Shown in pieces: positions 15,026 through 23,034 of a stretch of DNA of 33,843 nucleotides; the first letter of the stretch is position 1, and each line of letters begins with the position of its first letter. Position numbers and translations under genes: made by a program. The stretch comes from Leptospira idonii (GTDB lineage: Bacteria; Spirochaetota; Leptospiria; Leptospirales; Leptospiraceae), in the NCBI RefSeq assembly GCF_004770995.1, contig NZ_RQHW01000051.1:1-33843 (forward strand), read 5' to 3'. The notes under the pieces are model-generated. The model did not search any database and had not been told where the DNA came from. It saw nothing but the letters and a program-made list of their open reading frames with translations.

Positions 15026-16426
15026 ATGACAAAATACCAAACAGTTGCAGACTCCCTCAAATCGGAAATAGAATCGGGACTTTATAAGGAATCGGAAAAA
15101 ATCCCCTCTCTTCGGGAAATTCAGGAACTCAAAAACTGCAGTTTAACAACTGCAAAGGAAGCCTACCGCATACTGGAAAACGAAGGGTTTATCGAAGTAA
15201 AACCTCAATCCGGCTATTACGTTCGAAAAAATATAGAGAACAAAATCACAGGTCCGCAAAACGAATTCCACGACCATATATCCGCAGACGACCGCATACA
15301 ATCGATTATGCGGGATGTAATGAACCCCGACTTGATCCCTTTGGGGGCAGCCATCCCTGGAAACGAATTTTTGCCTTTGGGAAAATTTATCACCTCTTAC
15401 AAAACCGCCTTACTGTACAAAGACATGCACACATACGGGGATCTACAGGGTTTCCCTCCTCTGAGAGAAAAAATAGCGGAACGATCGAGACGATACAGTC
15501 ACAATATTTCTTCCGATCAAGTCCTCATCACAACGGGATGTACGGAAGCGCTCTCCCTTTCCCTGCAGTCGTGCGTATCCCCGGGTGACACTGTTCTTGT
15601 TCCTTCTCCCACCTATGTGGGAATTTTTCAAATCCTGGAAGCACTCAAACTCAAAGCGATAGAAGTTCCTTACAGAGACGAAGTGGGACTGGATGGAGAG
15701 GAAGTGGAAAAACTCTGCAAAAAACACAGACCGAACGCTGTGATTATCGCACCTAACTTTAACAATCCGAATGGGGCAATGCTGGACGAATCATCCAAAC
15801 AGGCGTTGGCAAAAATTTTCTATGAATACAATGTGGCAGTCGTCGAAGATGATATTTACGGAGACCTTCCCCATGTTGGGCCAAGACCGAGACCACTGAT
15901 CTCTTATTTTCCAAATTCGAAATCCAATCCTCCCTTGTTCGTTTGCAGTTCTTTCTCGAAAACGATCTCCCCAGGAATTCGAATCGGCTGGGTGAGTTCG
16001 AAAAACGAGATCAGAAACGTCACCAAACTTGCCAGAGCCTACAAAATCTCTCACAACCAACTGTCACAAATCTCAGCATACGAATTCCTCAGAAAATATC
16101 CTTACGAAAGGCATCTAACTTTCCTTAGAAAATCGTTTCACTCAAACATTCAATTGGCCCTCAAGACCCTGGAAAATGCGAGTGAAGGCAAAATGAAAAT
16201 CCAAAAACCGGACGGAGGATTCGTTCTATGGATCAAATCTCCGTTAGATGGTCAAAAAGTTCTGCAGGAAGCGAAAAAAAGAAAAATCACGATCGCTCCT
16301 GGAGTCCTATTTGGTCTCTCCCATCACTGGAAAAAATATTTCCGAATCAACGTGGGACTCAAATGGAATTCCGATCTGGAAAACGCACTGATCCGTTTGG
16401 GAGAAATCGTATCGAAATCCTCTTAG
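15026..16426 (+). CDS. MocR-type GntR/aminotransferase transcriptional regulator
   Basis: The 466-residue fusion has an N-terminal GntR winged helix-turn-helix (residues 1-70, YQTVADSLKSEIESGLY then LREIQELKNCSLTTAKEAYR and SGYYVR). A linker and a fold-type I aminotransferase-like domain follow (about 100-460), with the PLP lysine K312 in CSSFSKTISPGIRIGWV, plus ITTGCTEALSLSLQS and PNFNNPNGAM. MocR proteins use PLP or its adducts as the signal instead of catalysing transamination. Divergent from the PhzF-aminotransferase-HCCA operon, with direct-repeat operators in the 74-bp gap, so it is the likely pathway regulator. No ribosome-binding site precedes ATG 15026, so a leaderless mRNA or weak initiation is suspected. 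Confidence 0.92.
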   Translation: MTKYQTVADSLKSEIESGLYKESEKIPSLREIQELKNCSLTTAKEAYRILENEGFIEVKPQSGYYVRKNIENKITGPQNEFHDHISADDRIQSIMRDVMNPDLIPLGAAIPGNEFLPLGKFITSYKTALLYKDMHTYGDLQGFPPLREKIAERSRRYSHNISSDQVLITTGCTEALSLSLQSCVSPGDTVLVPSPTYVGIFQILEALKLKAIEVPYRDEVGLDGEEVEKLCKKHRPNAVIIAPNFNNPNGAMLDESSKQALAKIFYEYNVAVVEDDIYGDLPHVGPRPRPLISYFPNSKSNPPLFVCSSFSKTISPGIRIGWVSSKNEIRNVTKLARAYKISHNQLSQISAYEFLRKYPYERHLTFLRKSFHSNIQLALKTLENASEGKMKIQKPDGGFVLWIKSPLDGQKVLQEAKKRKITIAPGVLFGLSHHWKKYFRINVGLKWNSDLENALIRLGEIVSKSS

Positions 16427-16450
16427 GAAACTTTCAAAAAAATATCCGAT

Positions 16451-16480
16451 TTGCATTTGTTTCGAGACTTACGGTATAGT
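16451..16480 (+). promoter_or_regulatory. Sigma-70-like promoter of the 82-aa gene
   Basis: TTGCAT (16451-16456) and TATAGT (16475-16480) are 18 bases apart. A short dyad CTTAT-TC-ATAAG (16499-16510) lies in the presumed leader, ahead of AGGAG and ATG 16539. Confidence 0.55.
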
Positions 16481-16538
16481 AAAAATAAACGAATCCTTCT
16501 TATTCATAAGGAAACGAAAACACAATCAGGAGAAATCG

Positions 16539-16787
16539 ATGAAATATCTGGAAACAAGCCAAATCATTCCTTCCAAGGGAATGTCATACACCATGTATGA
16601 AATTGAAGGAGAAGATCAAATCGTTAGAATGCTGACCTTTATCCCGGACAACGATGAAATCCATATCTATCCGAAACCTCCCGTCAAAAAATTATATAAG
16701 CCTGAACTTTGTAAGTCCGTCGAAGAGAATGAGTTTTTAGGTCTTTGGGGGATGGGAGAAGAAAGAAAAAATGAGGCTGGAAAGTAA
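16539..16787 (+). CDS. Small hypothetical protein (82 aa)
   Basis: The start is well supported by AGGAG seven bases upstream of ATG 16539 and by a sigma-70-like promoter. The protein is soluble, with a beta-like first half (GMSYTMYEIEGEDQIVRMLTF), a Pro-rich middle (IHIYPKPPVKKLYKPE), one Cys, and a short charged tail. No signal peptide and no domain that I recognise. The stop codon lies three bases before the 3' end of tRNA-Phe, which runs on the opposite strand, so transcription of the two converges. Confidence 0.7.
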   Translation: MKYLETSQIIPSKGMSYTMYEIEGEDQIVRMLTFIPDNDEIHIYPKPPVKKLYKPELCKSVEENEFLGLWGMGEERKNEAGK

Positions 16788-16790
16788 CCT

Positions 16791-16863
<73 letters not shown>

Positions 16864-16974
16864 TTGGTTACGACCAAAATATTGCAGAGGGTGTCTATGT
16901 CAACGATCCTTTCATTTTTTAATAAACATTCATTCTTATTTTCCCGAAATACAAATCCATTTTGGGGCATAAGG

Positions 16975-17877
16975 ATGTTCTTAATCCTTACCTGCCTGTT
17001 TTTTTCAGTAAATTGTTCCTCTTTTTTGCACAAAACCGGAATTATGTGGGAAAGATCGAAATCGGATCTTTCCAAAAAGGAAATCGTTTTGGGAGAATTC
17101 CGCTGGGTGTATCTGGAAGGAGGGAATTCTGAAGAAACCGTTCTCACCATACATGGATTTGGCGGAGAGAAAGACCATTGGACCCGTTTTGCAAGAACTC
17201 TGACAGGCCGCTACAGAGTGATCTCTCCCGATCTGCCGGGGTTCGGAGAAAATGCAAGAATCCCGGAACGCACTTATTCCATTTTAGAACAATCCAAACG
17301 ACTTCATGAATTTGCCAAATCTCTCGGTTTAAAAAAATACCATATCGTCGGCAATTCCATGGGAGGTAGCATCGCAGGTGTCTACGCAGCCAATTATCCG
17401 GATGAAGTCAAAACCTTGACTTTGATCGATACGGCAGGAATCAAAAGCCCGGAACCAAGCCTTGCGATGAAAATGTATTTGGAGGGAAAACCGAACCCGC
17501 TTCTTGTCAATTCCGTTGAAGATTTCGACCGCCTAATTCGATTTAGTTTTGTAAATCCTCCTTATATACCTTGGCCTCTCAAAACATATTTTGCGGAAAA
17601 CTCAATCAGAAACAGAGAATGGAACGAAAGTATATTTCGGCAAATCAGAGGGGAAGGTTTTCCTTTGGAGCCTCTGCTTCCCAAAATCAAAGCGCCTACT
17701 CTTGTTTTATGGGGAGATCAAGACAATATCATTGACAAAAGCTGCACGATCGTTCTCGAAAAAAAATTAAAAGTAAAACATAAAATACTCATACTGCCGG
17801 AAGTAGGCCATGGACCCATGATCGAAAAACCGAAAGAAACGGCAGAGATTTGGGCGGATTGGATCTCTGAAAATTGA
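16975..17877 (+). CDS. Alpha/beta-fold hydrolase, probable lipoprotein
   Basis: From ATG 16975 the 300-residue product has a lipoprotein signal MFLILTCLFFSVNCSS (Cys 14). The hydrolase core has LTIHGFGGEKDHW (oxyanion strand), nucleophile S128 in VGNSMGGSIAG, an Asp in LVLWGDQDNI and a His in EVGHGPMIEKP. So the triad is complete. It probably acts as an esterase or lipase at the envelope. ATG 16897 is an alternative start with GAGGG upstream, but it would put 26 residues before the signal core. Longer extensions cross the tRNA and are rejected. The stop codon overlaps the start of the glycosylase gene (TTGA), suggesting coupling. Confidence 0.85.
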   Translation: MFLILTCLFFSVNCSSFLHKTGIMWERSKSDLSKKEIVLGEFRWVYLEGGNSEETVLTIHGFGGEKDHWTRFARTLTGRYRVISPDLPGFGENARIPERTYSILEQSKRLHEFAKSLGLKKYHIVGNSMGGSIAGVYAANYPDEVKTLTLIDTAGIKSPEPSLAMKMYLEGKPNPLLVNSVEDFDRLIRFSFVNPPYIPWPLKTYFAENSIRNREWNESIFRQIRGEGFPLEPLLPKIKAPTLVLWGDQDNIIDKSCTIVLEKKLKVKHKILILPEVGHGPMIEKPKETAEIWADWISEN

Positions 17878-18776
17878 AGCCAGTCCCTAAGTTTGAAGTC
17901 AAAACTCCCAAACGATTCAAATTCGAGGAATGTTTATGGTTTTTGGATCGAAATTATGACGACTGTTTGCTGAGAATCGAAAAAGGATCCGTCTTCAAAT
18001 TACTAAAGCCGAAGTCAGGAAAACTGCTCGTTCGCATTTTTACTGAAAAAACGAAATTATATTATGAGGTGATCAAAGGAGAACCCTCTCAGGAAAATAT
18101 TCTTTTTTTAAGAGATTACATCACGGAATGGTTCGATTTAAAAAGAGACTTAACACCATTTTATAAAATTCTAAATCATGATCCCTACTTGTCTTATATG
18201 ACAAAATCTTATGAAGGATTGAGACTGATCGGCATCCCCGACCTATTCGAAGCGCTCTCTTGGTGCATCATAGGACAACAGATCAATCTTACATTCGCCT
18301 ATACCTTAAAAAGGAGACTGACGGAAAACTATGGAGAAAAATTAAAATTCAAAGATCATACCTACTACCTTTTTCCGAAACATTCAGTCCTTGCGGATCT
18401 GACCGTGGACGAACTAAGGAAACTTCAATTTTCAGGAAAAAAAGCGGAATACATCATTGGAATTGCAAAATCTTTTTCAGAAGGAAAAATCAATAAAAAC
18501 GATCTCGTTTCCTTACCTGACTTGGAATCGAAGCAAAAATTTCTCACTCAATGGAAAGGCGTGGGGATATGGACAGCTAACTACTCTTTGATGAAGTCCC
18601 TCAGAGAACCATCCTGCATTCCTTACGGGGATGTGGGATTATGGAATGCGCTGGAACGACATCGAATCATACAAAACAGAAACGAAAAAGAGAAACTAAC
18701 AGAGTTTTTCGAACCATACAAAGGCTGGGAAAGTTATCTCGTTTTTTATCTTTGGAGAAGCCTTTCCGAAGCCTAA
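17874..18776 (+). CDS. AlkA-like DNA-3-methyladenine glycosylase II
   Basis: The 300-residue HhH-GPD base-excision-repair glycosylase removes alkylated bases from DNA. LSWCIIGQQINLTFAYTL (128-145) is the AlkA-type GQQ motif. The HhH-GPD segment runs from LTQWKGVGIWTANYSLM to PYGDVGLW, with the catalytic Asp at D253. The N-terminal 90 residues are beta-rich, like the AlkA TBP-like domain. The start is TTG 17874, overlapping the TGA of the preceding hydrolase by four bases. I found no better start within the conserved region. No Ada-type regulator is nearby. Confidence 0.9.
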   Translation: MKPVPKFEVKTPKRFKFEECLWFLDRNYDDCLLRIEKGSVFKLLKPKSGKLLVRIFTEKTKLYYEVIKGEPSQENILFLRDYITEWFDLKRDLTPFYKILNHDPYLSYMTKSYEGLRLIGIPDLFEALSWCIIGQQINLTFAYTLKRRLTENYGEKLKFKDHTYYLFPKHSVLADLTVDELRKLQFSGKKAEYIIGIAKSFSEGKINKNDLVSLPDLESKQKFLTQWKGVGIWTANYSLMKSLREPSCIPYGDVGLWNALERHRIIQNRNEKEKLTEFFEPYKGWESYLVFYLWRSLSEA

Positions 18777-18877
18777 AGTTTCGACCTGTTCTCTTTTTTG
18801 CTGAATTCTTTTTTCTAATTTTTCATTTTTCTTAAAAAAATGCTTGTACTTTCCACGCTCGAAAATGATATAAACTC

Positions 18878-19504
18878 GTGGCTTGGAAAGAGGACAGAAA
18901 GTATCTATTGGGAATCACGGGATCCATCGGTTCCGGGAAATCCACAGTGACTCGACTTTTTGCCGAATTAGGTGCCTTTCGCATCAACTCGGATGAAATC
19001 GCCAAACGTTTCACAGATCCTGATTCGCCCATCAAAGAAGAACTCAAATCCATTTTCGGGAAAGAGATCTTCGATAAAGAAGGTGCTCCGATCAAAACAA
19101 AGATCGCGGAACTGGCTTTTGCCAATCCCGATCTTTTAAAAGCGATGAATCAATTGATCCATCCTTTGGTTCGTAAAGAATTCAAAAGACAATACGAAGA
19201 TGCTCCTCAGGACAAAATCATTGCCTGGGAAGTTCCTTTGCTTTTTGAGACGGATGCCCACACTCTTTGCGACGGAAAACTATGCGTCACCACGGACCAG
19301 AAGTCCGCCTGGGAAAGAGTGGAAAAAAGAGGGGGAATGAGCCGGGAGGATTTCGAAAGAAGAACTGCCGCCCAAATGGATTTGGAGAAAAAAAAGGCAC
19401 TCTCCGATTTCGTGATAACGAACGATAATTCTATAGAAGAGCTAAAAAAACAAATAAAGTCCGTGTACGAAACGATTTTAGCCACGGCCAAGGGTTCGGT
19501 ATGA
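18878..19504 (+). CDS. coaE: Dephospho-CoA kinase
   Basis: The enzyme performs the last step of coenzyme A synthesis, phosphorylating the 3'-hydroxyl of dephospho-CoA. The 208-residue P-loop kinase has LLGITGSIGSGKSTV, with the Walker A motif at 15-23, then INSDEIAKRF, the HPLVRKEF segment, EVPLLFET (Walker B-like) and the lid region ERVEKRGGMSREDFERR. The start is GTG 18878. No Shine-Dalgarno precedes it, and a TATAAA-like box sits only three bases before it, with TTGTAC further upstream, so the transcript may be leaderless. The stop overlaps the ATG of the SPOR gene (ATGA), indicating coupled translation. Confidence 0.96.
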   Translation: MAWKEDRKYLLGITGSIGSGKSTVTRLFAELGAFRINSDEIAKRFTDPDSPIKEELKSIFGKEIFDKEGAPIKTKIAELAFANPDLLKAMNQLIHPLVRKEFKRQYEDAPQDKIIAWEVPLLFETDAHTLCDGKLCVTTDQKSAWERVEKRGGMSREDFERRTAAQMDLEKKKALSDFVITNDNSIEELKKQIKSVYETILATAKGSV

Positions 19505-20274
19505 AAGAGAGAGTTTTTTACGTAATTAATTTAGACAAACAAAGGATAGGTGTTCTTTCCCTGTTTTTATTCGCATTGTTTTTCTCCTTTTTCTTTTTGG
19601 GAGTATCCGTAGGAAAAGGAAGACTAGAGAGCGCACCTACTCCGAATACAGCTTCGTTGCAACAAACGAACACGGAAGAAACGTCTTCTCCAGCGAATAA
19701 AGAAGAATCGATCCCTGCGCCTATGAGTTCTTCCGATCCTAATACTAAACCGTCCAAGTCCAAGGAAACAGTTGCTTTAGGTTCCGGTATGGAAGTTCCC
19801 ATGGCGGATGTTGGAAATGTAACGAATCCATATTATGCGGAAACTTCTACTGCCAAAGACGAAGAGGATGAGAAAAAAGCGCAAGTGGTTGATTTAAACA
19901 AACCTACAGTGCTTCCTAAAAAAACGGCAACAAAACATACGGAACTTGCATTCAAAAACCAAGCTCCTGTGAAAACGAAAGTAGCTAAGAAAGAAACAGT
20001 AGTTGTTCCTGCGCCAGGAAAACAATTGTATACTTTACAATTGGGTGCTTTCGGAACAAGAGATGGAGCGGAATCTTTCTTAGCGAAGGTAACTTCCCAA
20101 AGCAAATCGAAATTATCCTCCAAACCGTTCATCGTTTACAAAAACGGTTACTTCGTTGTTCAAATGGGAAAATCTTCCGACAAAGAACAATTGAAAAAAC
20201 AACTCTCTAAGTTATCTGCGGAAGTGAAAACGAAAGCGATTGTAGTTTCTTTCATTCCACTAGCTCGTTCTTAA
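19501..20274 (+). CDS. SPOR-domain inner-membrane protein
   Basis: The 257-residue protein has a short cytoplasmic N-terminus and one membrane helix (16-36, VLSLFLFALFFSFFFLGV). A long low-complexity Pro/Thr/Lys-rich periplasmic linker (40-170) leads to a C-terminal SPOR domain (174-257, YTLQLGAFGTRDGAESFLAK ... YFVVQMGKSSDKEQL). SPOR domains bind denuded septal peptidoglycan, so a place at the division site is expected (FtsN/DamX-like topology). It is coupled to coaE by a four-base overlap and followed by two tandem terminators. Confidence 0.9.
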   Translation: MKERVFYVINLDKQRIGVLSLFLFALFFSFFFLGVSVGKGRLESAPTPNTASLQQTNTEETSSPANKEESIPAPMSSSDPNTKPSKSKETVALGSGMEVPMADVGNVTNPYYAETSTAKDEEDEKKAQVVDLNKPTVLPKKTATKHTELAFKNQAPVKTKVAKKETVVVPAPGKQLYTLQLGAFGTRDGAESFLAKVTSQSKSKLSSKPFIVYKNGYFVVQMGKSSDKEQLKKQLSKLSAEVKTKAIVVSFIPLARS

Positions 20275-20308
20275 TTTTTAGCAAAAAAACAACCTTGGCT
20301 TTCCCACT

Positions 20309-20350
20309 GGCTTTCTAAGTTATCCTCCGAACTTAGAAAGCCTTTCTTTG
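20309..20350 (+). terminator. Strong intrinsic terminator after the SPOR gene
   Basis: GGCTTTCTAAGTT (20309-20321) pairs perfectly with AACTTAGAAAGCC (20330-20342) around an eight-base loop, followed by TTTCTTT. Confidence 0.9.
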
Positions 20351-20378
20351 AAATCATACCTTTTTTCTTTCTACTCAT

Positions 20379-20407
20379 GCCGGATTCAAGTCCGGCTTTT
20401 TATTTTT
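20379..20407 (+). terminator. Second, tandem intrinsic terminator
   Basis: GCCGGA (20379-20384) pairs with TCCGGC (20391-20396) around a six-base loop, followed directly by TTTTTATTTTT. From 20408 to 20619 I see no gene or RNA, only AT- and purine-rich sequence. Confidence 0.88.
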
Positions 20408-20616
20408 CCAGAAATTCAATATATAAAATTATTCAAATAGAATGAAAATCTAAAATTTCAAGTAAAACAAAAGGATTTCATACAAAATTTATATAAAAGA
20501 AAACATAGAGAGACCGTGAGGACAGAAAGAACGAAAGTCTAAATAGAGAGAACAATCAATAACCTGCCGAACCAAACTGGCTCAAACAGAAATCAAAAAC
20601 AAGGGGGAAAATAAGG

Positions 20617-20643
20617 AATAAAAAAGGAAGGGGATTTACTTCC
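20617..20643 (-). terminator. Terminator after tRNA-Leu
   Basis: Read on the minus strand, GGAAG (20643-20639) pairs with CTTCC (20630-20626) and is followed by TTTTTTATT. It starts one base after the tRNA discriminator base. Confidence 0.65.
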
Positions 20644-20725
20644 TGCGGGCGGAGGGACTTGAACCCCCACGCCTCACGGCGCCAGAACCTAAATCTGGTG
20701 CGTCTGCCAATTTCGCCACGCCCGC
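20644..20725 (-). tRNA. tRNA-Leu (anticodon UAG)
   Basis: The 82-nt cloverleaf has a long variable arm, typical of class II tRNAs. The acceptor stem is GCGGGCG/CGCCCGC, with discriminator A at 20644. The anticodon stem CCAGA/TCTGG flanks the loop TTTAGGT (anticodon TAG), and the T-loop is GTTCAAGTC. CCA is not encoded. Confidence 0.96.
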
Positions 20726-20885
20726 AAGTAGTGTGTAAGGGCATCTTCTCGAATCATCCCCGGCTGTCTAGCTGTTTTATTCTTTAAGAAAGTATTTCCA
20801 GAAACAATTTCACTGATAAATCAATGTCGCATTTAAGGAATGACAACAACTCTCCTCTTCGCATAAATGTTTCAGGCCGACCGAT

Positions 20886-21305
20886 ATGAATATCCTCGAT
20901 TATATGCAAAACATTTCCACACAAACCTACCTGCGGGGAGATGTGATCTTTAAAGAAGGAGACCCTCATGATGGAAGTATGTACTGCATCATGCAAGGGA
21001 TGTTTGCAGTTACAAAAAAAAATCCTAACGGTATGCAAGAGATCATCAGAGGAATGGGACAGGGAGAATATTTCGGAGAACTGGCCCTACTCACTCGGAG
21101 ACAAAGAGCGATGACAGTCAGCGTGGTTTCCGTTAACGCAAAACTGGGAATCTTAAGAGAAGAACAATTCGAAAAGCTGGCCAAAACAAACGCTCATTTT
21201 CTTTTTCATCTGCTGAGAAGTTCCGTGGAAAAATTGCATCATGCGGAAATGCGTCTTTCCGAGTTGGAAAAACTCATCGAAGAGATGAAGGATGTGAAAA
21301 AATGA
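20886..21305 (+). CDS. Cyclic-nucleotide-binding domain protein (139 aa)
   Basis: A single CRP/cNMP-binding beta-barrel covers almost the whole protein (5-120). The phosphate-binding cassette is GEYFGELALLTRRQRAMTV, with the Glu and Arg that bind the cyclic nucleotide ribose and phosphate. It is followed by a C-helix (SSVEKLHHAEMRLSELEKLI) but no helix-turn-helix or enzymatic output. So it is probably a cAMP-responsive adaptor or subunit and not a CRP transcription factor. The stop overlaps the ATG of a second protein of the same kind (ATGA). The ribosome-binding site is weak. Confidence 0.88.
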   Translation: MNILDYMQNISTQTYLRGDVIFKEGDPHDGSMYCIMQGMFAVTKKNPNGMQEIIRGMGQGEYFGELALLTRRQRAMTVSVVSVNAKLGILREEQFEKLAKTNAHFLFHLLRSSVEKLHHAEMRLSELEKLIEEMKDVKK

Positions 21306-21832
21306 TCCGTGCTGAAAATCTAAAACAATACCTAAGCGAAGTTACCGTACAACATTTTCCCAAAGGCGTCCAAGTTTTCTCCGAAGGAGAAGAATCCAAC
21401 GGAATCATGTATTTCGTTTTCTCCGGCAAACTTCAAGTTTTTAAAAAATCAGGTTCCGGAGAGGATTTGATTCTGCGCCAAATCGGACCGGGAGAATTTT
21501 TCGGAGAATTAGCTCTAGTCCACCCCTTCCCTCGTGCCGCCACCATCATCGCATCTTCCGAAGAAGTGAGATTAGGAATCATAACAAGAGAAACCTTTCT
21601 GGGAATGGGACATGAAAGCCCTGGGTTTTTATCCGTTCTTTTGAATACTGTCATCCGTCGTCTAACAGAAGTTGAAGAAAAAATCTCAGAATCCAAAGAA
21701 GTGATTCATGCGATACTCAATCAAGAGGAAGAAACGACAACAACTCAAAACACCTCACAGCCACCTAACGAAGGGGAAAAAAGTTCCCAAGAAAAAACGG
21801 ATGCGGAGTTTATCCCTCCGGAACCGTCGTAA
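21302..21832 (+). CDS. Cyclic-nucleotide-binding domain protein (176 aa)
   Basis: A paralogue of the preceding gene. The cNMP barrel (10-125) carries the cassette GEFFGELALVHPFPRAATI, with both the Glu and the Arg kept. It is followed by a C-helix and a disordered, Gln/Thr/Glu-rich tail of about 40 residues ending in EFIPPEPS. There is no DNA-binding domain. Translation is coupled to the upstream gene by a four-base overlap, which suggests that the two form a heteromer or a receptor pair responding to cAMP or another cyclic nucleotide. Confidence 0.88.
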   Translation: MIRAENLKQYLSEVTVQHFPKGVQVFSEGEESNGIMYFVFSGKLQVFKKSGSGEDLILRQIGPGEFFGELALVHPFPRAATIIASSEEVRLGIITRETFLGMGHESPGFLSVLLNTVIRRLTEVEEKISESKEVIHAILNQEEETTTTQNTSQPPNEGEKSSQEKTDAEFIPPEPS

Positions 21833-21942
21833 CCAAACAAACCCTTGCCTTTGGCTTTGCGCCTGATAAACTAGGATCATTCCGTAAATATTATATCTAA
21901 AAATTTCTTGACTTCCCCTAATTTCACTCCCATTTTTTGGGA

Positions 21943-23034
21943 ATGGCGCTCCATCTGTTTCGTTATCCTCTTCCTATCGTCCTAGTCGCAGTCATCTTCT
22001 TCTCGATTCCCTTTCTCAATTTTTTTATGACTGCTGCTCTTTACGACCTGAATCAAAGATGGGATCATGTTTTCGAGCGCATTCAGCCACTTCAATATCT
22101 TTTGTCGGTTTTGGGGTTAGTCATTTCCTACGGACTCATAGCAAAAAAGAAATTCGGTTATTATTTATTTCTAATATTTTCGATCGTATTAGCATCTTAT
22201 AATCTCTGGATGATCGCTTGGATCAGTTTGGGAAAAAAACTGTTTATGGCAGGGATGAGAATTCAAGCATCCGATATCGTTTGGAACGCAGTTTTGACTA
22301 CGATCATCCTTGGTCTCATTTTTTATTTCCTTCGTAAGGAAATTTCAGCACCATATTTTAGTTTGGTGAATCGAGGATGGAGAGCGGGTTACAGAGAAAC
22401 TCATCCGATTCCTTTCCATTGGACGAATATGGACGGAGAAAGAGAAGGAGACGGGTTCACCATCAACGTTTCGGGGTCAGGTGCTCTCATCCCCCTTCCC
22501 GCTCATCATTTTCTAAAAGAAGGAGATCCGATCAATCTTCTCATGAAACTGGAAAACGAAAAAAGAGAACTCATCTCTATTTCCGTCAAAGGAACGATCA
22601 TTCGTTTGGATCGGGAAGAAAACGGTTCCGATTTAGCAGGCATTATGTTTGAATTTCTTCCGGTTCAAAAGGAAGAAAAAGAAGAGTTCGTTCGATTTTT
22701 AGGAAGAGTGTTTGCTCCTCGTTATCCGGTACAAAACTCCGTAGAGGCAGGAAGAAAAGAAGCGGGAGAATCTTCGGGAGAACTAGTCAATATTTCTACC
22801 GAAGGTCTTTATGTTAGATCCGAAACCGTTTACGAAATGGGAGAGGTCATCTCCGTGAGAATCAACACTCGATCGGGAAACATTCCTTTGAAAGGAATCG
22901 TAAGATGGTCCAACCCGCAAGCGAAATACGGTAAACCGAAAGGTTACGGGCTTCAGATAGAGTCTGTGGAAAATCTAAACCATTTTCGAATTTGGGTTTG
23001 GAAACAAAGATTTAAAATCTTTCACGGAAGGTAA
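21943..23034 (+). CDS. Membrane protein with two PilZ domains
   Basis: The 363-residue protein has four membrane helices (about 10-32, 50-67, 72-95, 111-130) and then two PilZ domains. The first (147-240) has RAGYR (R147, R151) and NVSGSG (175-180). The second (251-345) has RFLGR (251-255) and NISTEG (283-288). Both thus keep the RxxxR and N/DxSxxG elements used for cyclic-di-GMP binding. A membrane-tethered c-di-GMP effector is inferred. ATG 21943 is used. A TTG six bases earlier is possible. TTGACT (21908-21913) is a candidate -35 box and no good Shine-Dalgarno is visible. Confidence 0.85.
   Translation: MALHLFRYPLPIVLVAVIFFSIPFLNFFMTAALYDLNQRWDHVFERIQPLQYLLSVLGLVISYGLIAKKKFGYYLFLIFSIVLASYNLWMIAWISLGKKLFMAGMRIQASDIVWNAVLTTIILGLIFYFLRKEISAPYFSLVNRGWRAGYRETHPIPFHWTNMDGEREGDGFTINVSGSGALIPLPAHHFLKEGDPINLLMKLENEKRELISISVKGTIIRLDREENGSDLAGIMFEFLPVQKEEKEEFVRFLGRVFAPRYPVQNSVEAGRKEAGESSGELVNISTEGLYVRSETVYEMGEVISVRINTRSGNIPLKGIVRWSNPQAKYGKPKGYGLQIESVENLNHFRIWVWKQRFKIFHGR

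Noticed and set aside
20408..20619. Possible small RNA between the terminators and tRNA-Leu
   Set aside because: No promoter, no stable hairpin and no coding frame beyond chance.
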